Assembly (NCBI GenBank): GCA_910576935.1
Contig: CAJTKG010000013.1
Span: 1-62,376, forward strand
Source of the DNA: an uncultured Muribaculaceae bacterium
GTDB taxonomy: Bacteria > Bacteroidota > Bacteroidia > Bacteroidales > Muribaculaceae
Direction: 5' to 3'
DNA length: 62,376 nucleotides
In this document: one piece after another, positions 9,023 through 17,643 of the stretch
How the letters are laid out: every line of letters starts with the position of its first letter
Position numbering within the stretch: position 1 is the stretch's first letter
Position numbers and translations under genes: made by a program
The notes under the pieces: model-generated
The model's database searches: none
Seen by the model: the letters and a program-made list of their open reading frames with translations, nothing else
What the model was told of the DNA's origin: nothing

Positions 9023-10153
9023 ATGAAGTTTAACGTTCAAAGTAAATCTCTCTACAGTGCGGTTTCGGCCGTCAGCAAGGTTATCAATTCTAAAAATGCG
9101 CTGACGATTCTCGACTCGTTTCTTATCTCTCTCGAAGGTGAGACTCTGACGATTACCGGCTCTGACATGGAAAACTCGCTTACAGCCCGCGTAGCGGTGT
9201 CTGACGTCTTCGGGTCGGGTAAATTCTGCCTCGTGGCCCGTCGTCTTGTCGAGCTTCTCAAAGAAATGCCCGATCAGGGTGTGACATTCTCTGTCGACGA
9301 TACCACCCTCGAGGTTGAAATCGAATATGCTTCAGGTAACTATAACCTCGTGGCTGTCAGTGGCGACGAATATCCCGTATATAAGGGTGTCGATGACGAT
9401 TCCGAGCCGGTCTCGTTTGATGTGGCCGGTGCCTATTTCGTCAAAGGCATTGACAATACGCTCTTTGCCGCCGGCACAGACGACTATCGTCCGCAGATGA
9501 TGGGCATCTTCCTTGATATCAAGCAAGACGAACTCACCTTTGTTGCCACTGATACCCGCAAACTCGTCCGTTATGTCGACCGTAACATCAAACCCGGCGG
9601 CGAGGGTTCATGTATCATACCGACCAAGCCGGCTTCGATCATAAAGAATATTTTCGCTAAAGAAGAGAAGCTCACATTGACCCTCACCTCGAAGAATGCG
9701 ACAGTCGAGTCTGCCGGATTTACGTTCCGCAGCTGTCTTCTCAATGGCCGTTTCCCCGACTATAATCGTGTGATACCCAAGAATAACGCATATACTCTGA
9801 CTGTCGATCGAATGACGATGCTCAACGCCGTGCGCCGCGTCGCTGTCTTTGTCGACCCGGCGTTCGCTCTTGAAAAGTTCCGCATCACGCCCGAACGCAT
9901 ACTGTTGAAGACCAATGATTCGAGCAGTTGCACAAGCGCCCGTGAGCAGGTGCCGTGCTCGTTTACCGGCACAGAACTGACAATCGGCTTCAGCGCCCCG
10001 TATCTGATCGAGATACTGAATGTCATTACCACAGACGATGTTGTCGTGGAACTGTCTGACCCCGGACGTCCGGGTGTCTTCCGTCCTGCAGAGGAGAGTG
10101 ACGGCACAGAACTCGTAATGTTGCTGATGCCTATGACCGTAGGCGATTTCTAA
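9023..10153 (+). CDS. dnaN: DNA polymerase III sliding clamp (beta subunit)
   Basis: The ring-shaped processivity clamp of the replicative polymerase. The 376 residues fit the three-domain clamp. The N-terminus MKFNVQSKSLYSAVSAVSKV and the segments ALTILDSFLI and VATDTRKLV are typical. The C-terminus ends in MLLMPMTVGDF, matching the M-P-M/L-R type tail beside the peptide-binding pocket. It heads a co-directional block (dnaN, exonuclease, coaBC, PorD-type, recN, rlmB) whose gaps are 0 to 32 bases, so the genes are likely co-transcribed. dnaA is not adjacent. Confidence 0.96.
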   Translation: MKFNVQSKSLYSAVSAVSKVINSKNALTILDSFLISLEGETLTITGSDMENSLTARVAVSDVFGSGKFCLVARRLVELLKEMPDQGVTFSVDDTTLEVEIEYASGNYNLVAVSGDEYPVYKGVDDDSEPVSFDVAGAYFVKGIDNTLFAAGTDDYRPQMMGIFLDIKQDELTFVATDTRKLVRYVDRNIKPGGEGSCIIPTKPASIIKNIFAKEEKLTLTLTSKNATVESAGFTFRSCLLNGRFPDYNRVIPKNNAYTLTVDRMTMLNAVRRVAVFVDPAFALEKFRITPERILLKTNDSSSCTSAREQVPCSFTGTELTIGFSAPYLIEILNVITTDDVVVELSDPGRPGVFRPAEESDGTELVMLLMPMTVGDF

Positions 10154-10163
10154 CCGATAGGAT

Positions 10164-10934
10164 ATGAAGCTTAATTTGAAAAGACCCGTCGTTTTCTTTG
10201 ATCTTGAGACGACGGGTACGAATATAACCAACGACCGCATCGTTGAAATCTCGGTCGTGAAGGTCATGCCAGACGGTAGCGAGATTGTAAAGACGCGCCG
10301 CATCAATCCGGGATGTCCCATTCCGGCCGAGGCTACCGCCATACATCATATTACTGACGAAGATGTCAAAGACGAGCCCGAATTCAGAAAAGTGGCCCGG
10401 TCGCTTGCCGATCTGTTTACCGGCTGTGATATAGCCGGTTTTAACTCCAACCGCTTTGATATACCGTTGCTTGATCAGGAATTTCAGCGTGCCGGTGTGG
10501 ATTTTGATTTCGGTAAAGCGCGTTTTATCGATGTGCAGACTATCTTTCACAAGAAGGAACCGCGCACACTCGTCGCCGCATATAAATTTTATTGCGGTAA
10601 AGATCTTACCGAAGCCCATAGTGCGAGCGCCGATACGATGGCTACCTATGAGGTGCTCAAAGCTCAGCTCGAGCGCTACGACGACCTGCCCAACGACATC
10701 GCCGCTCTATCGGAGTATGCGTCGCAAAACCGTAATGTCGATTTCATGGGCCGTCTCGTCTATGACGAACAGCGCCGTGAAATTATAAACTTCGGCAAAT
10801 ATAAAGGCCGCATTGCCGAGGAAGTGCTCAAAAACGATCCGGGCTACTACAGCTGGATCATGCAGGGCGATTTCACAAAAAACACCAAGGACGCGTTTAC
10901 GCGCATCAGACTGCGCAGCGCCATGAAGAAATAG
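10164..10934 (+). CDS. DEDDh 3'-5' exonuclease, DnaQ/epsilon-like, with DUF3820 tail
   Basis: A probable proofreading or repair exonuclease of 256 residues. ExoI is FFDLETTGT (D13, E15). ExoII is IAGFNSNRFDIPLLD with Asp near 98. ExoIII is HSASADTMATYE with His near 151 and Asp near 156, so all four DEDDh residues are present. The C-terminal 60 residues (NFGKYKGRIAEEVLKNDPGY onward) match the small DUF3820 domain that often follows such exonucleases in Bacteroidota. It starts 10 bases after dnaN, which supports a link to the replicative polymerase. PolC-type polymerases with a built-in exonuclease are not expected here, so it may be the epsilon subunit, but that is inference. Confidence 0.88.
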   Translation: MKLNLKRPVVFFDLETTGTNITNDRIVEISVVKVMPDGSEIVKTRRINPGCPIPAEATAIHHITDEDVKDEPEFRKVARSLADLFTGCDIAGFNSNRFDIPLLDQEFQRAGVDFDFGKARFIDVQTIFHKKEPRTLVAAYKFYCGKDLTEAHSASADTMATYEVLKAQLERYDDLPNDIAALSEYASQNRNVDFMGRLVYDEQRREIINFGKYKGRIAEEVLKNDPGYYSWIMQGDFTKNTKDAFTRIRLRSAMKK

Positions 10935-10966
10935 ACCGAGACCTGACAACTGAAACGATCTCCATA

Positions 10967-12172
10967 ATGTTAAACGGCAAACATATAATAGTAGGTATAA
11001 CCGGGGGTATCGCGGCCTATAAGACGGCTATACTGGTCCGTCTGCTCGTCAAGGCCGGCGCCGAGGTGCAGGTAGTGATGACGCCAAACGCACGCGAATT
11101 TATCACGCCCGTGACACTCTCGACACTGAGCGGGAAACCTGTTATCAGCGAATTTTTCACAGCCAACACCGGCGAGTGGCACTCACACGTCGATCTCGGT
11201 CTTTGGGCCGACGTCATGGTTATCGCTCCGGCGACGGCATCGACAATAGGCAAGATGGCAAACGGTGTGGCCGACAATATGCTTGTCACCACCTATCTTT
11301 CGGCCAAAGCGCCGGTTTTTGTCGCTCCGGCGATGGATCTCGATATGATGCGGCATCCGTCGACGCGTCGCAACCTCGAGTTGCTGCGCAGCTACGGCAA
11401 CCACATCATCGAGCCTGCCGAAGGCGAGCTTGCCAGCCATCTGCACGGCAAAGGACGCATGGAAGAGCCCGAGAATATAGTCAAGGTACTTGACGCTTTC
11501 TTTGAAACGTCGCAGGAACTCGCCGGCAAGAAAGTGCTTGTCACAGCCGGCCCGACCTATGAGCGCATCGACCCGGTCAGATTTATAGGCAACTACTCAT
11601 CCGGCAAGATGGGCTATGCCATAGCCGACGAGGCTGCCGCACGCGGTGCCGATGTCACGATAGTCAGCGGCCCGGTGAGCGTAACGCCGTCTCATCCAGG
11701 CGTTAAAGTTGTCAGAGTTGAGACAGCTCTTGAAATGCTTGCAGCCTGCGAGAAGCTGTTTGACGATGCCGATATAGCTGTTATGGCTGCGGCAGTAGCC
11801 GATTATCGTCCGGCCGACCCGAAAATTTCAAAGATAAAACGAGAGAAAGATAATGTCGACAGCGTTGTCTTGACGATGAATCCTGACATCGCCGCTACAC
11901 TCGGCCGCATCAAGCGTCCCGGTCAGATAACGGTAGGTTTTGCACTCGAGACCGATGACGAGCACAACAACGCCGACCGCAAGCTAAAGGCCAAGAACTT
12001 CGACATGATAGTTATGAACTCGTTGAAGGATATCGGTGCGGGATTTCAGACCGATACCAATAAGATATCTATACACTTTGCCGACGGTCGCCGTCTTGAT
12101 TATGGCCTTAAACCGAAAACGCAAGTCGCATCAGACATCATCGACAATTTAGTACGCCTATGCAAAAAATAA
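10967..12172 (+). CDS. coaBC: Bifunctional phosphopantothenoylcysteine synthetase/decarboxylase
   Basis: Catalyses two steps of coenzyme A synthesis. The N-terminal CoaC flavodoxin-like domain (about 1-185) has GGIAAYK, the active-site His in EWHSHVDL (H74) and the FMN segment APATASTIGKMANGVADN. The C-terminal CoaB domain has AGPTYERIDPVRFIGN, NYSSGKMG and AAVADYRP. Length is 401 residues, normal for the fusion. In the CoaC substrate loop the motif reads GELASHLHGKGRM, so serine (S157) occupies the place of the cysteine that is catalytic in the E. coli enzyme (see findings). The gene overlaps the next ORF by 13 bases. Confidence 0.95.
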   Translation: MLNGKHIIVGITGGIAAYKTAILVRLLVKAGAEVQVVMTPNAREFITPVTLSTLSGKPVISEFFTANTGEWHSHVDLGLWADVMVIAPATASTIGKMANGVADNMLVTTYLSAKAPVFVAPAMDLDMMRHPSTRRNLELLRSYGNHIIEPAEGELASHLHGKGRMEEPENIVKVLDAFFETSQELAGKKVLVTAGPTYERIDPVRFIGNYSSGKMGYAIADEAAARGADVTIVSGPVSVTPSHPGVKVVRVETALEMLAACEKLFDDADIAVMAAAVADYRPADPKISKIKREKDNVDSVVLTMNPDIAATLGRIKRPGQITVGFALETDDEHNNADRKLKAKNFDMIVMNSLKDIGAGFQTDTNKISIHFADGRRLDYGLKPKTQVASDIIDNLVRLCKK

Positions 12173-13074
12173 AATCACTCCTCATCATATTGTTTATTTC
12201 AGCTGTGGTATCGGTCGGTGCCGCCGCTCAGGAACTCAATTGCACGGTAGAGATAAACTCTGAGCAGGTATCGGGCACCAACAAACAGGTGTTTGAGACG
12301 CTCACCCAGGCTGTTAATGATTATATGAACACGACAGTCTTCACCAACACACAGTTTTCGGCCAATGAAAAGATTGAGTGCAGATTGTTTTTTACCATCA
12401 AGGAGTATAACGACGATACAATGGTGGGAGACCTGCAGGTTCAGTCGATACGGCCGGTATACAACAGCAGTTATACGACCACACTTATCAATTTCAAGGA
12501 TACCAAGATTGAATTCACTTATCGCGAAAACGAGCCGTTGGTCTTCTCGCAGACATCGATGGAGAGCCAGCTCACCGCGATATTGAATTTTTATGCCTAT
12601 CTCATACTTGCCGTTGATTTTGACTCATTTTCGCCAAAAGGCGGCGAGCCGTATTTCGAACAACTTAAAAATATAGTCCAGATGGCCCAGTCATCCGGTG
12701 AGACCGGTTGGAAAGCATTCGAGGACACAAAGAACCGTAGTGCGGTGTTGTCGGCGTTTACCGAGCCGGCGACGTCAGGCATACGTGATATGTATTATAA
12801 TTATCACAGACGAGGTCTCGATGAGATGGCTCTCAGTCCCGACAAGGGGCGCGCCCAGATCACGGCGTCGCTTGATGCCATCAGGAAAGTGGCCGAGGTC
12901 GCGCCGATGTCGGTCGCTCTGTCGATGTTTAAAGACGCCAAACTTGACGAACTCGTCAATGTATATTCGAAGGCTCCGGCAGATGAGCGGTTGAAGGTCT
13001 ATAACCTGTTACAGCCGATTTATCCTACCGAACAGCAGCGTCTTGACAAAATAAAAGAAGGCCAGGAAAAATGA
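12160..13074 (+). CDS. DUF4835 family protein (PorD-type T9SS accessory)
   Basis: An exported protein of 304 residues. A signal peptide ends around AVVSVGAAAQ (about residue 24), followed by ELNCTVEINSEQVSGTNKQV, a hallmark of the DUF4835 family. The family is restricted to Bacteroidota and regularly sits between coaBC and recN, as here. Some members are annotated as the T9SS protein PorD. It overlaps coaBC by 13 bases and recN by 4. A T9SS role would fit the T9SS cargo genes at 16473-27525. I am sure of the family and only moderately sure of the PorD equivalence. Confidence 0.8.
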   Translation: MQKIKSLLIILFISAVVSVGAAAQELNCTVEINSEQVSGTNKQVFETLTQAVNDYMNTTVFTNTQFSANEKIECRLFFTIKEYNDDTMVGDLQVQSIRPVYNSSYTTTLINFKDTKIEFTYRENEPLVFSQTSMESQLTAILNFYAYLILAVDFDSFSPKGGEPYFEQLKNIVQMAQSSGETGWKAFEDTKNRSAVLSAFTEPATSGIRDMYYNYHRRGLDEMALSPDKGRAQITASLDAIRKVAEVAPMSVALSMFKDAKLDELVNVYSKAPADERLKVYNLLQPIYPTEQQRLDKIKEGQEK

Positions 13075-14741
13075 TCAGATCGTTAAGAGTCAGCAATTAC
13101 GCCCTGATATCGGACGTAGAGATCGATTTCGAGCCCGGGCTTGATATAATAACCGGTGAAACAGGCGCGGGTAAGTCGATACTGCTGGGCGCACTGTCGC
13201 TGTTGCTCGGCGGCCGCGCCGATACGAGGGTTATCGCCGACAGCTCGAAGAAATCTGTCATAGAAGCTGTTTTTGACACCTCTGACGCACCGGGACTTGA
13301 CGATATTCTTGCCGACAACGACATCGACGCCGATGCCGCGGGTGAAGTTATATTGCGCCGCGAACTCTCGCCGTCGGGTCGCTCGCGTGCATTTGTCAAT
13401 GACACGCCGGTCAATCTGACGGTCATGCGAGACATCGCTATGCGTCTTGTCGACATCCATTCGCAGCATCAGAATATGCTGCTGTCTGACAATAATTATC
13501 AGTTGGCCGTTATCGACAGCCTCGCCGACAACCGAGAGCTGCTTGCCGATTATCACCGGGCCTACGAAGTATATAAAGGCATTTTGCGCGAATATACCGC
13601 CACGCGCGATATGATACGCCGTAACCGCGACGACGCCGATTTCATATCCTATCAGCTCGACGAGATAAAAGCATTGTCGCTTGTCGCCGGCGAGCAGGAG
13701 GCTCTTGAAGAAGAACGTGCCATACTTGAGAATGCCGGTGCTATCAACCATGACATCGCCGAGGCTCTTGGGGCTCTTGATGGAGAAGATAGTGGGGCAC
13801 TCTCAGCCTTGGGACGTGCCACCGATGCCTGCAACGGTCTTGCTGACAAAAATATAGGAGACATATCACCGCTGGCCGAGCGTCTTGAATCGGCATTGAT
13901 AGAGGTCGGCGACATAGCCCGCACTTTGCGTGACTATGAATCGCGCTACCGTGACGACCCGGAGCGTCTCGAAGTTGTCGAAGACCGTCTCGGTTCAATC
14001 TATTCGCTTGAACTCAAGCATCATGTCGACGACAGTGATGCTTTGATAGATCTTGGCGAGAGACTTGCCCGTAAACTTGATGCCATAGAAAACGGCGATG
14101 TCGTACTCGAGGATCTCGAAAACCGCGCAAAAGCGGCGAAACGTGACGCCATGGTGATAGCGCGTTCGATTTCCACGGCCCGACAGACTGCTGCACAGGC
14201 TTTTGCCTCGGCCCTCGAAGAGGAGGCCAGACCGCTTGGAATGAAGAATCTGCGCTGTACCATAGCCATTACACCAACCCGGCTGAGTCCGACCGGCATC
14301 GATGCCGTCGAATTCCTTTTTGCTTTCAATAAGAACAGTTCGCCGTTGCCTGTCAGAGACACGGCGTCGGGTGGCGAGATCTCACGTCTGATGCTTGTCA
14401 TAAAGACTATTGTGGGACGCAAGATGCAATTGCCGACGATTATCTTCGATGAAATCGACACGGGAGTATCGGGCGATATTGCATCACGCATCGGCGTGAT
14501 GATGAGTCGTATAGCCGAGAATATACAAGTTATCACCATAACACATCTGCCACAAGTTGCCGCCAGAGGGACAAGCCACTATAAAGTATATAAAGAAGAC
14601 AACGATACATCGACCGAAACCAAGCTACGCCGTCTTGACGAATCGGGCCGTATCGACGAAATAGCGATGATGCTCAGCGGTGACAGCTCAAATGCTGCCG
14701 CCCGCGAGACAGCACGCGTACTTCTCTCCGGCATAAACTGA
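13071..14741 (+). CDS. recN: DNA repair protein RecN
   Basis: An SMC-like ATPase that gathers and processes DNA double-strand ends. In 556 residues, Walker A is GETGAGKS (29-36), followed by the Q-loop region DIHSQHQNMLL near 135. Long coiled-coil arms run from about 155 to 375. The signature TASGGEISRLML lies near 438 and Walker B IIFDEIDTGVSG near 460, then THLPQVAARG. All catalytic elements are intact. It starts within the stop of the DUF4835 gene (ATGA) and ends 14 bases before rlmB. Confidence 0.95.
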   Translation: MIRSLRVSNYALISDVEIDFEPGLDIITGETGAGKSILLGALSLLLGGRADTRVIADSSKKSVIEAVFDTSDAPGLDDILADNDIDADAAGEVILRRELSPSGRSRAFVNDTPVNLTVMRDIAMRLVDIHSQHQNMLLSDNNYQLAVIDSLADNRELLADYHRAYEVYKGILREYTATRDMIRRNRDDADFISYQLDEIKALSLVAGEQEALEEERAILENAGAINHDIAEALGALDGEDSGALSALGRATDACNGLADKNIGDISPLAERLESALIEVGDIARTLRDYESRYRDDPERLEVVEDRLGSIYSLELKHHVDDSDALIDLGERLARKLDAIENGDVVLEDLENRAKAAKRDAMVIARSISTARQTAAQAFASALEEEARPLGMKNLRCTIAITPTRLSPTGIDAVEFLFAFNKNSSPLPVRDTASGGEISRLMLVIKTIVGRKMQLPTIIFDEIDTGVSGDIASRIGVMMSRIAENIQVITITHLPQVAARGTSHYKVYKEDNDTSTETKLRRLDESGRIDEIAMMLSGDSSNAAARETARVLLSGIN

Positions 14742-14755
14742 CATAAAAAACGATA

Positions 14756-15511
14756 ATGGAAAAAAACGAATATATCTTTGGCCCGCGTGCCGTCATCGAA
14801 GCTATCGAATCAGGTAAGGAAGTTGACAAAATACTTTTGAAAAAGGACTTTCACGGTGATAACGCCGAGACATTATATCAACTTGCGCGCAATCTCGGTA
14901 TTCCCGTGCAGCGTGTGCCTGCCGAACGTCTCAACCGCATAACTCGCCGCAACCATCAGGGTGTCGTGGCTTTCATGTCTGCCGTCACATATCACAGGCT
15001 CGACAATGTCGTGCCCGCGCTATATGAAGACGGTGTGATGCCGTTCCTACTTGTGCTCGACGGCATAACCGATGTGAGAAACTTCGGTGCTATCTGCCGT
15101 ACGGCCGAATGCTGCGGAGTCAACGCCGTTGTTATCCCAGAACACGGCAGTGTCACGGTCGGGGCGGACGCCATCAAGACATCGGCCGGCGCTCTACATC
15201 ATCTGCCTGTCTGTCGTGAACGCAATCTCGCCCGGGCGGTAGCATTCCTCAAAGACAATGGCTACAATATCGTCGCAGCTTCTGAAAAGGCCGATTTCAA
15301 CTATACGCTCGGTGACTATACTGTGCCGGTCGCCATTGTCATGGGAGCCGAAGATGTCGGCATATCGCCGGCCGTCCTTGAGCTATGTGACACAAAGGTG
15401 TCGATACCGATGTTCGGACATATCGGTTCGCTCAATGTAGGTGTTGCGGCAGGTGTGATGATGTATGAGGTCGTACGTCAGCGTCTTGCCGCCAATCTCG
15501 AGGTTATCTGA
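14756..15511 (+). CDS. rlmB: 23S rRNA (guanosine-2'-O-)-methyltransferase RlmB
   Basis: A SpoU/TrmH-class methyltransferase of 251 residues. The N-terminal substrate-binding domain (about 1-80) starts YIFGPRAVIEAIESGKEVDK and contains RITRRNHQGVVAF. The C-terminal SPOUT knot has VRNFGAICRTAECCGVNAVV, IVMGAEDVGIS and SIPMFGHIGSLNVGVAAGV, which are motifs 1, 2 and 3. It methylates the 2'-oxygen of a guanosine in 23S rRNA (G2251 in E. coli). It is the last gene of the dnaN block. The SpoU family has close paralogues, so the exact target is inferred. Confidence 0.88.
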   Translation: MEKNEYIFGPRAVIEAIESGKEVDKILLKKDFHGDNAETLYQLARNLGIPVQRVPAERLNRITRRNHQGVVAFMSAVTYHRLDNVVPALYEDGVMPFLLVLDGITDVRNFGAICRTAECCGVNAVVIPEHGSVTVGADAIKTSAGALHHLPVCRERNLARAVAFLKDNGYNIVAASEKADFNYTLGDYTVPVAIVMGAEDVGISPAVLELCDTKVSIPMFGHIGSLNVGVAAGVMMYEVVRQRLAANLEVI

Positions 15512-15529
15512 ACAGACGAAAAAGAAAAA

Positions 15530-15551
15530 GAGGTGCTCTCACGAGTACCTC
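15530..15551 (-). terminator. Terminator after sodB
   Basis: GAGGTGCTC (15530-15538) pairs with GAGTACCTC (15543-15551) around a TCAC loop with one mismatch. On the minus strand the stem is followed by CTTTTTCTTTTTCG, so it ends the sodB transcript. It also sits 18 bases after rlmB and may act weakly on the plus strand. Confidence 0.75.
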
Positions 15552-15614
15552 CCCTTCCATTCATCACATTATGCTTAAAATTAAAGTGCTGTCATTGCTG
15601 TCAGTAAATTTTTG

Positions 15615-16190
15615 TCAGTATCTGTCGGCTACAATGTCCCAGTCGACGATATCCCACAGTTTTTTGAGATATGACGCACGCAGGTTTTTGTAGTCTATGT
15701 AGTATGCGTGCTCCCAGACGTCGAACGTCAGCAAAGGTACAAGGCCTTCTTTGAGTGGATTCATGGCGTTCTGACCCTGAGAGATAAATAGTTTGCCGTC
15801 ATCATCGCGTGAGAGCCAGACCCATCCCGAGCCGAAAAGCGATGCGCCTGCCTGCTCGAAAGCTTCTTTGAATTTGTCAAACGATCCGAAATCACGGTCG
15901 ATAGCCCTGCGCAGATCGCCGGTCGGTTCTCGATTGCCTTCGGGAGAGAAGGTGAAGAAATAGAAAATATGGTTCCATGCCTGAGCGGCGTTGTTGTATA
16001 GCGCACCGTCGGAGTGGCGTATGATTTCTTCGAGATCCATATCTTCATATTCAGTGCCTTTGATGAGCTTGTTGAGATTGTCGATATAGGCTTTTTCATG
16101 TTTGCCGTAATGATAATCTATTGTCTCGCGACTGATTGTCGGTTCGAGAGCTTCGGGCTGATAGGGTAGTGTCGGTTGTTCGTATGTCAT
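15615..16190 (-). CDS. sodB: Superoxide dismutase, Fe (Fe/Mn) type
   Basis: Converts superoxide to oxygen and hydrogen peroxide in the cytoplasm. In 191 residues all four metal ligands are visible: H27 (DYHYGKH), H74 (AWNHIFYF), D157 and H161 (DVWEHAYY). Q70 in NNAAQAWNH is in the position typical of Fe-SOD, so this is the Fe class, though Bacteroidales enzymes can be cambialistic. It is monocistronic, transcribed against the dnaN block, with its own terminator. No exact TAnnTTTG box is visible in the 90 bases upstream, so the promoter is unassigned. Confidence 0.96.
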   Translation of the reverse strand: MTYEQPTLPYQPEALEPTISRETIDYHYGKHEKAYIDNLNKLIKGTEYEDMDLEEIIRHSDGALYNNAAQAWNHIFYFFTFSPEGNREPTGDLRRAIDRDFGSFDKFKEAFEQAGASLFGSGWVWLSRDDDGKLFISQGQNAMNPLKEGLVPLLTFDVWEHAYYIDYKNLRASYLKKLWDIVDWDIVADRY

Positions 16191-16392
16191 ATTGGTAATG
16201 CTTTATTATTGTTTTCATAGATAAAACACCACCGGGTCTTATTGGTTCAGATTCATAGGCTTTTTAGCATCAGTTAATGTAATATGTTAAAAGCTTTTAG
16301 CGGTATGTCGGTCAATATCTCGCAAGTTCTCTATATCACAGATGTATAGAATGACGGTTACGTATGTTTTGCGCTATCTGCCACAAATTATA

Positions 16393-16424
16393 TTTGTCGG
16401 GTTCGGCAAAAATACATATATTTG
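16393..16424 (+). promoter_or_regulatory. Promoter of the 273-aa secreted protein
   Basis: TTTG (16393-16396), a 20-base spacer, then TATATTTG (16417-16424). A second TATATTTG overlaps the -33 at 16389-16396. The predicted leader to the ATG at 16473 is about 40 bases. The rest of 16191-16392 shows nothing else recognisable. Confidence 0.7.
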
Positions 16425-16472
16425 TGAATTATTAAACACATTATTCTATTATTAACCTAAAAACACTTTCTT

Positions 16473-17294
16473 ATGAAGAAAACTTTACTCTCTATCTTTT
16501 TCGCTTCTGCCTGCATGATGCTGTCAGCACAGGAAGCAACCATTTATTTCTCAGAGGATTTCGAATGGCTCGAGCCTTGGTCGAGTCAGAAACCTGCAGG
16601 TCAGACAATCGAGGATAACAACGCAGATGCTACCGCCCAGCAGCTTGGCACCAACAAAGTCGATGATGTCTCAACCTACGAGGCACTTCTCGCTAAAGGT
16701 TATCAGTTTGTGGCCACACACGAAGATTCAAAGTCAGAACGTGAGCCTAAGGCTCAGATTTATCTGCAGCGCAACTATCTCAAATTCGGTTTGACCGGTT
16801 ATCAAAGCGGTATCGTGCTGCCTTCGATTGCCAATGTACCCGCTGATGCTGCTCTGACACTTACATTTGATGTTAGTTCGCAGCGTAAGGGCAACAAAGA
16901 AACTGCAAAATGGGATGAGACCAAACTTGTCGTTCTGGTGGAGAATGGTGCAGATGTCAAGTCGTTTGAACTTGATGTTCCCCATCCTGAAACCGGAGCT
17001 GCCTACCGTTGGTATACAGTCAATGTTCCTCTGACAGGAGCTGTTGTCTCGGCTGATACCAAAATCACCATCCGTAACGCCGACTCACAGTGGCCAAGTT
17101 CAGAAGCTTTACGTTGGTTTATTGATAATATCAAACTCCACAATGCCGGCTCGGGCTCTGTCAGCGATATCGCTGTTGACGAGAATGCACCCGTCGAATA
17201 CTTCAATCTTCTGGGTGTTCGCGTCGAGAATCCTGAAAACGGAATCTATATCCGTCGTCAGGCAGGCAAAGTATCGAAAGTACTTGTAAAATAA
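16473..17294 (+). CDS. Secreted protein with T9SS-type C-terminal sorting signal
   Basis: Function unknown. The 273 residues begin with a signal peptide (MKKTLLSIFFASACMMLSAQ, cleavage after residue 19 or 20). The body is a probable beta-sandwich with a jelly-roll look, including YFSEDFEWLEPWS, LTLTFDVSSQRKG and WFIDNIKLHN, which resembles the choice-of-anchor or carbohydrate-binding folds in Bacteroidales surface proteins. The last 40 residues (VEYFNLLGVRVENPENGIYI then KVSKVLVK) look like a short T9SS type A sorting domain. It is a single-gene unit with a strong promoter and a perfect 19-bp terminator, which suggests high expression. Confidence 0.75.
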   Translation: MKKTLLSIFFASACMMLSAQEATIYFSEDFEWLEPWSSQKPAGQTIEDNNADATAQQLGTNKVDDVSTYEALLAKGYQFVATHEDSKSEREPKAQIYLQRNYLKFGLTGYQSGIVLPSIANVPADAALTLTFDVSSQRKGNKETAKWDETKLVVLVENGADVKSFELDVPHPETGAAYRWYTVNVPLTGAVVSADTKITIRNADSQWPSSEALRWFIDNIKLHNAGSGSVSDIAVDENAPVEYFNLLGVRVENPENGIYIRRQAGKVSKVLVK

Positions 17295-17320
17295 CATTCT
17301 ATATTTATATTTTAAGCCTA

Positions 17321-17362
17321 TAAGAGACAGGGCGGTCTGGAATCAGACCGCCCTGTCTCTTA
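17321..17362 (+). terminator. Strong terminator hairpin after the 273-aa gene
   Basis: A perfect 19-bp inverted repeat (17321-17339 with 17344-17362) around a GAAT loop, 26 bases after the stop codon. The flanks are A/T-rich rather than a pure T run. It separates this unit from the large operon downstream. Confidence 0.85.
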
Positions 17363-17431
17363 TATATAGTTGCCGATATCGCACGATAAAACTAAGACAA
17401 ACAGAGATTTTAAAATTTAATTTTTTTTGTT

Positions 17432-17439
17432 TAATTTTG
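17432..17439 (+). promoter_or_regulatory. Promoter -7 box of the giant-protein operon
   Basis: TAATTTTG matches TAnnTTTG and is preceded by an A/T tract. It implies an untranslated leader of about 190 bases before the giant gene, unusually long for this window, and that leader contains a 46-codon ORF. No good -33 TTTG is seen. Confidence 0.45.
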
Positions 17440-17502
17440 CGGCGCTTTAGCTGAAGTGTTAATATTTCCAATATCAAACCAGGCAACAGAGACTATATCA
17501 TT

Positions 17503-17643
17503 ATGGATGATGAGTTCCTATTACCGTGCAGCTCTACAGCTGATTATATGATCTATACTGAGTATGTGGGATGTGGTTGCCCGCAGGATTTCCTATTGAC
17601 AAAACTTAACATAAATAATAATCCATATCAAAAGAATGAGTAA
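17503..17643 (+). CDS. 46-aa leader ORF overlapping the start of the giant gene
   Basis: An ORF of 46 codons begins ATGGATGATGAG and ends in TAA, overlapping the next start as ATGAGTAA (stop 17641-17643, next ATG 17636). The product begins MDDEFLLPCSSTADYMIYTE, contains a CGC motif at residues 24-26, and ends NNNPYQKNE. There is no signal peptide and I recognise no family. It occupies most of the long leader, so it may be a small protein or a coupling/leader peptide controlling translation of the giant gene. It could also be chance, since no Shine-Dalgarno is visible, but that is normal in this phylum. Confidence 0.35.
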   Translation: MDDEFLLPCSSTADYMIYTEYVGCGCPQDFLLTKLNINNNPYQKNE

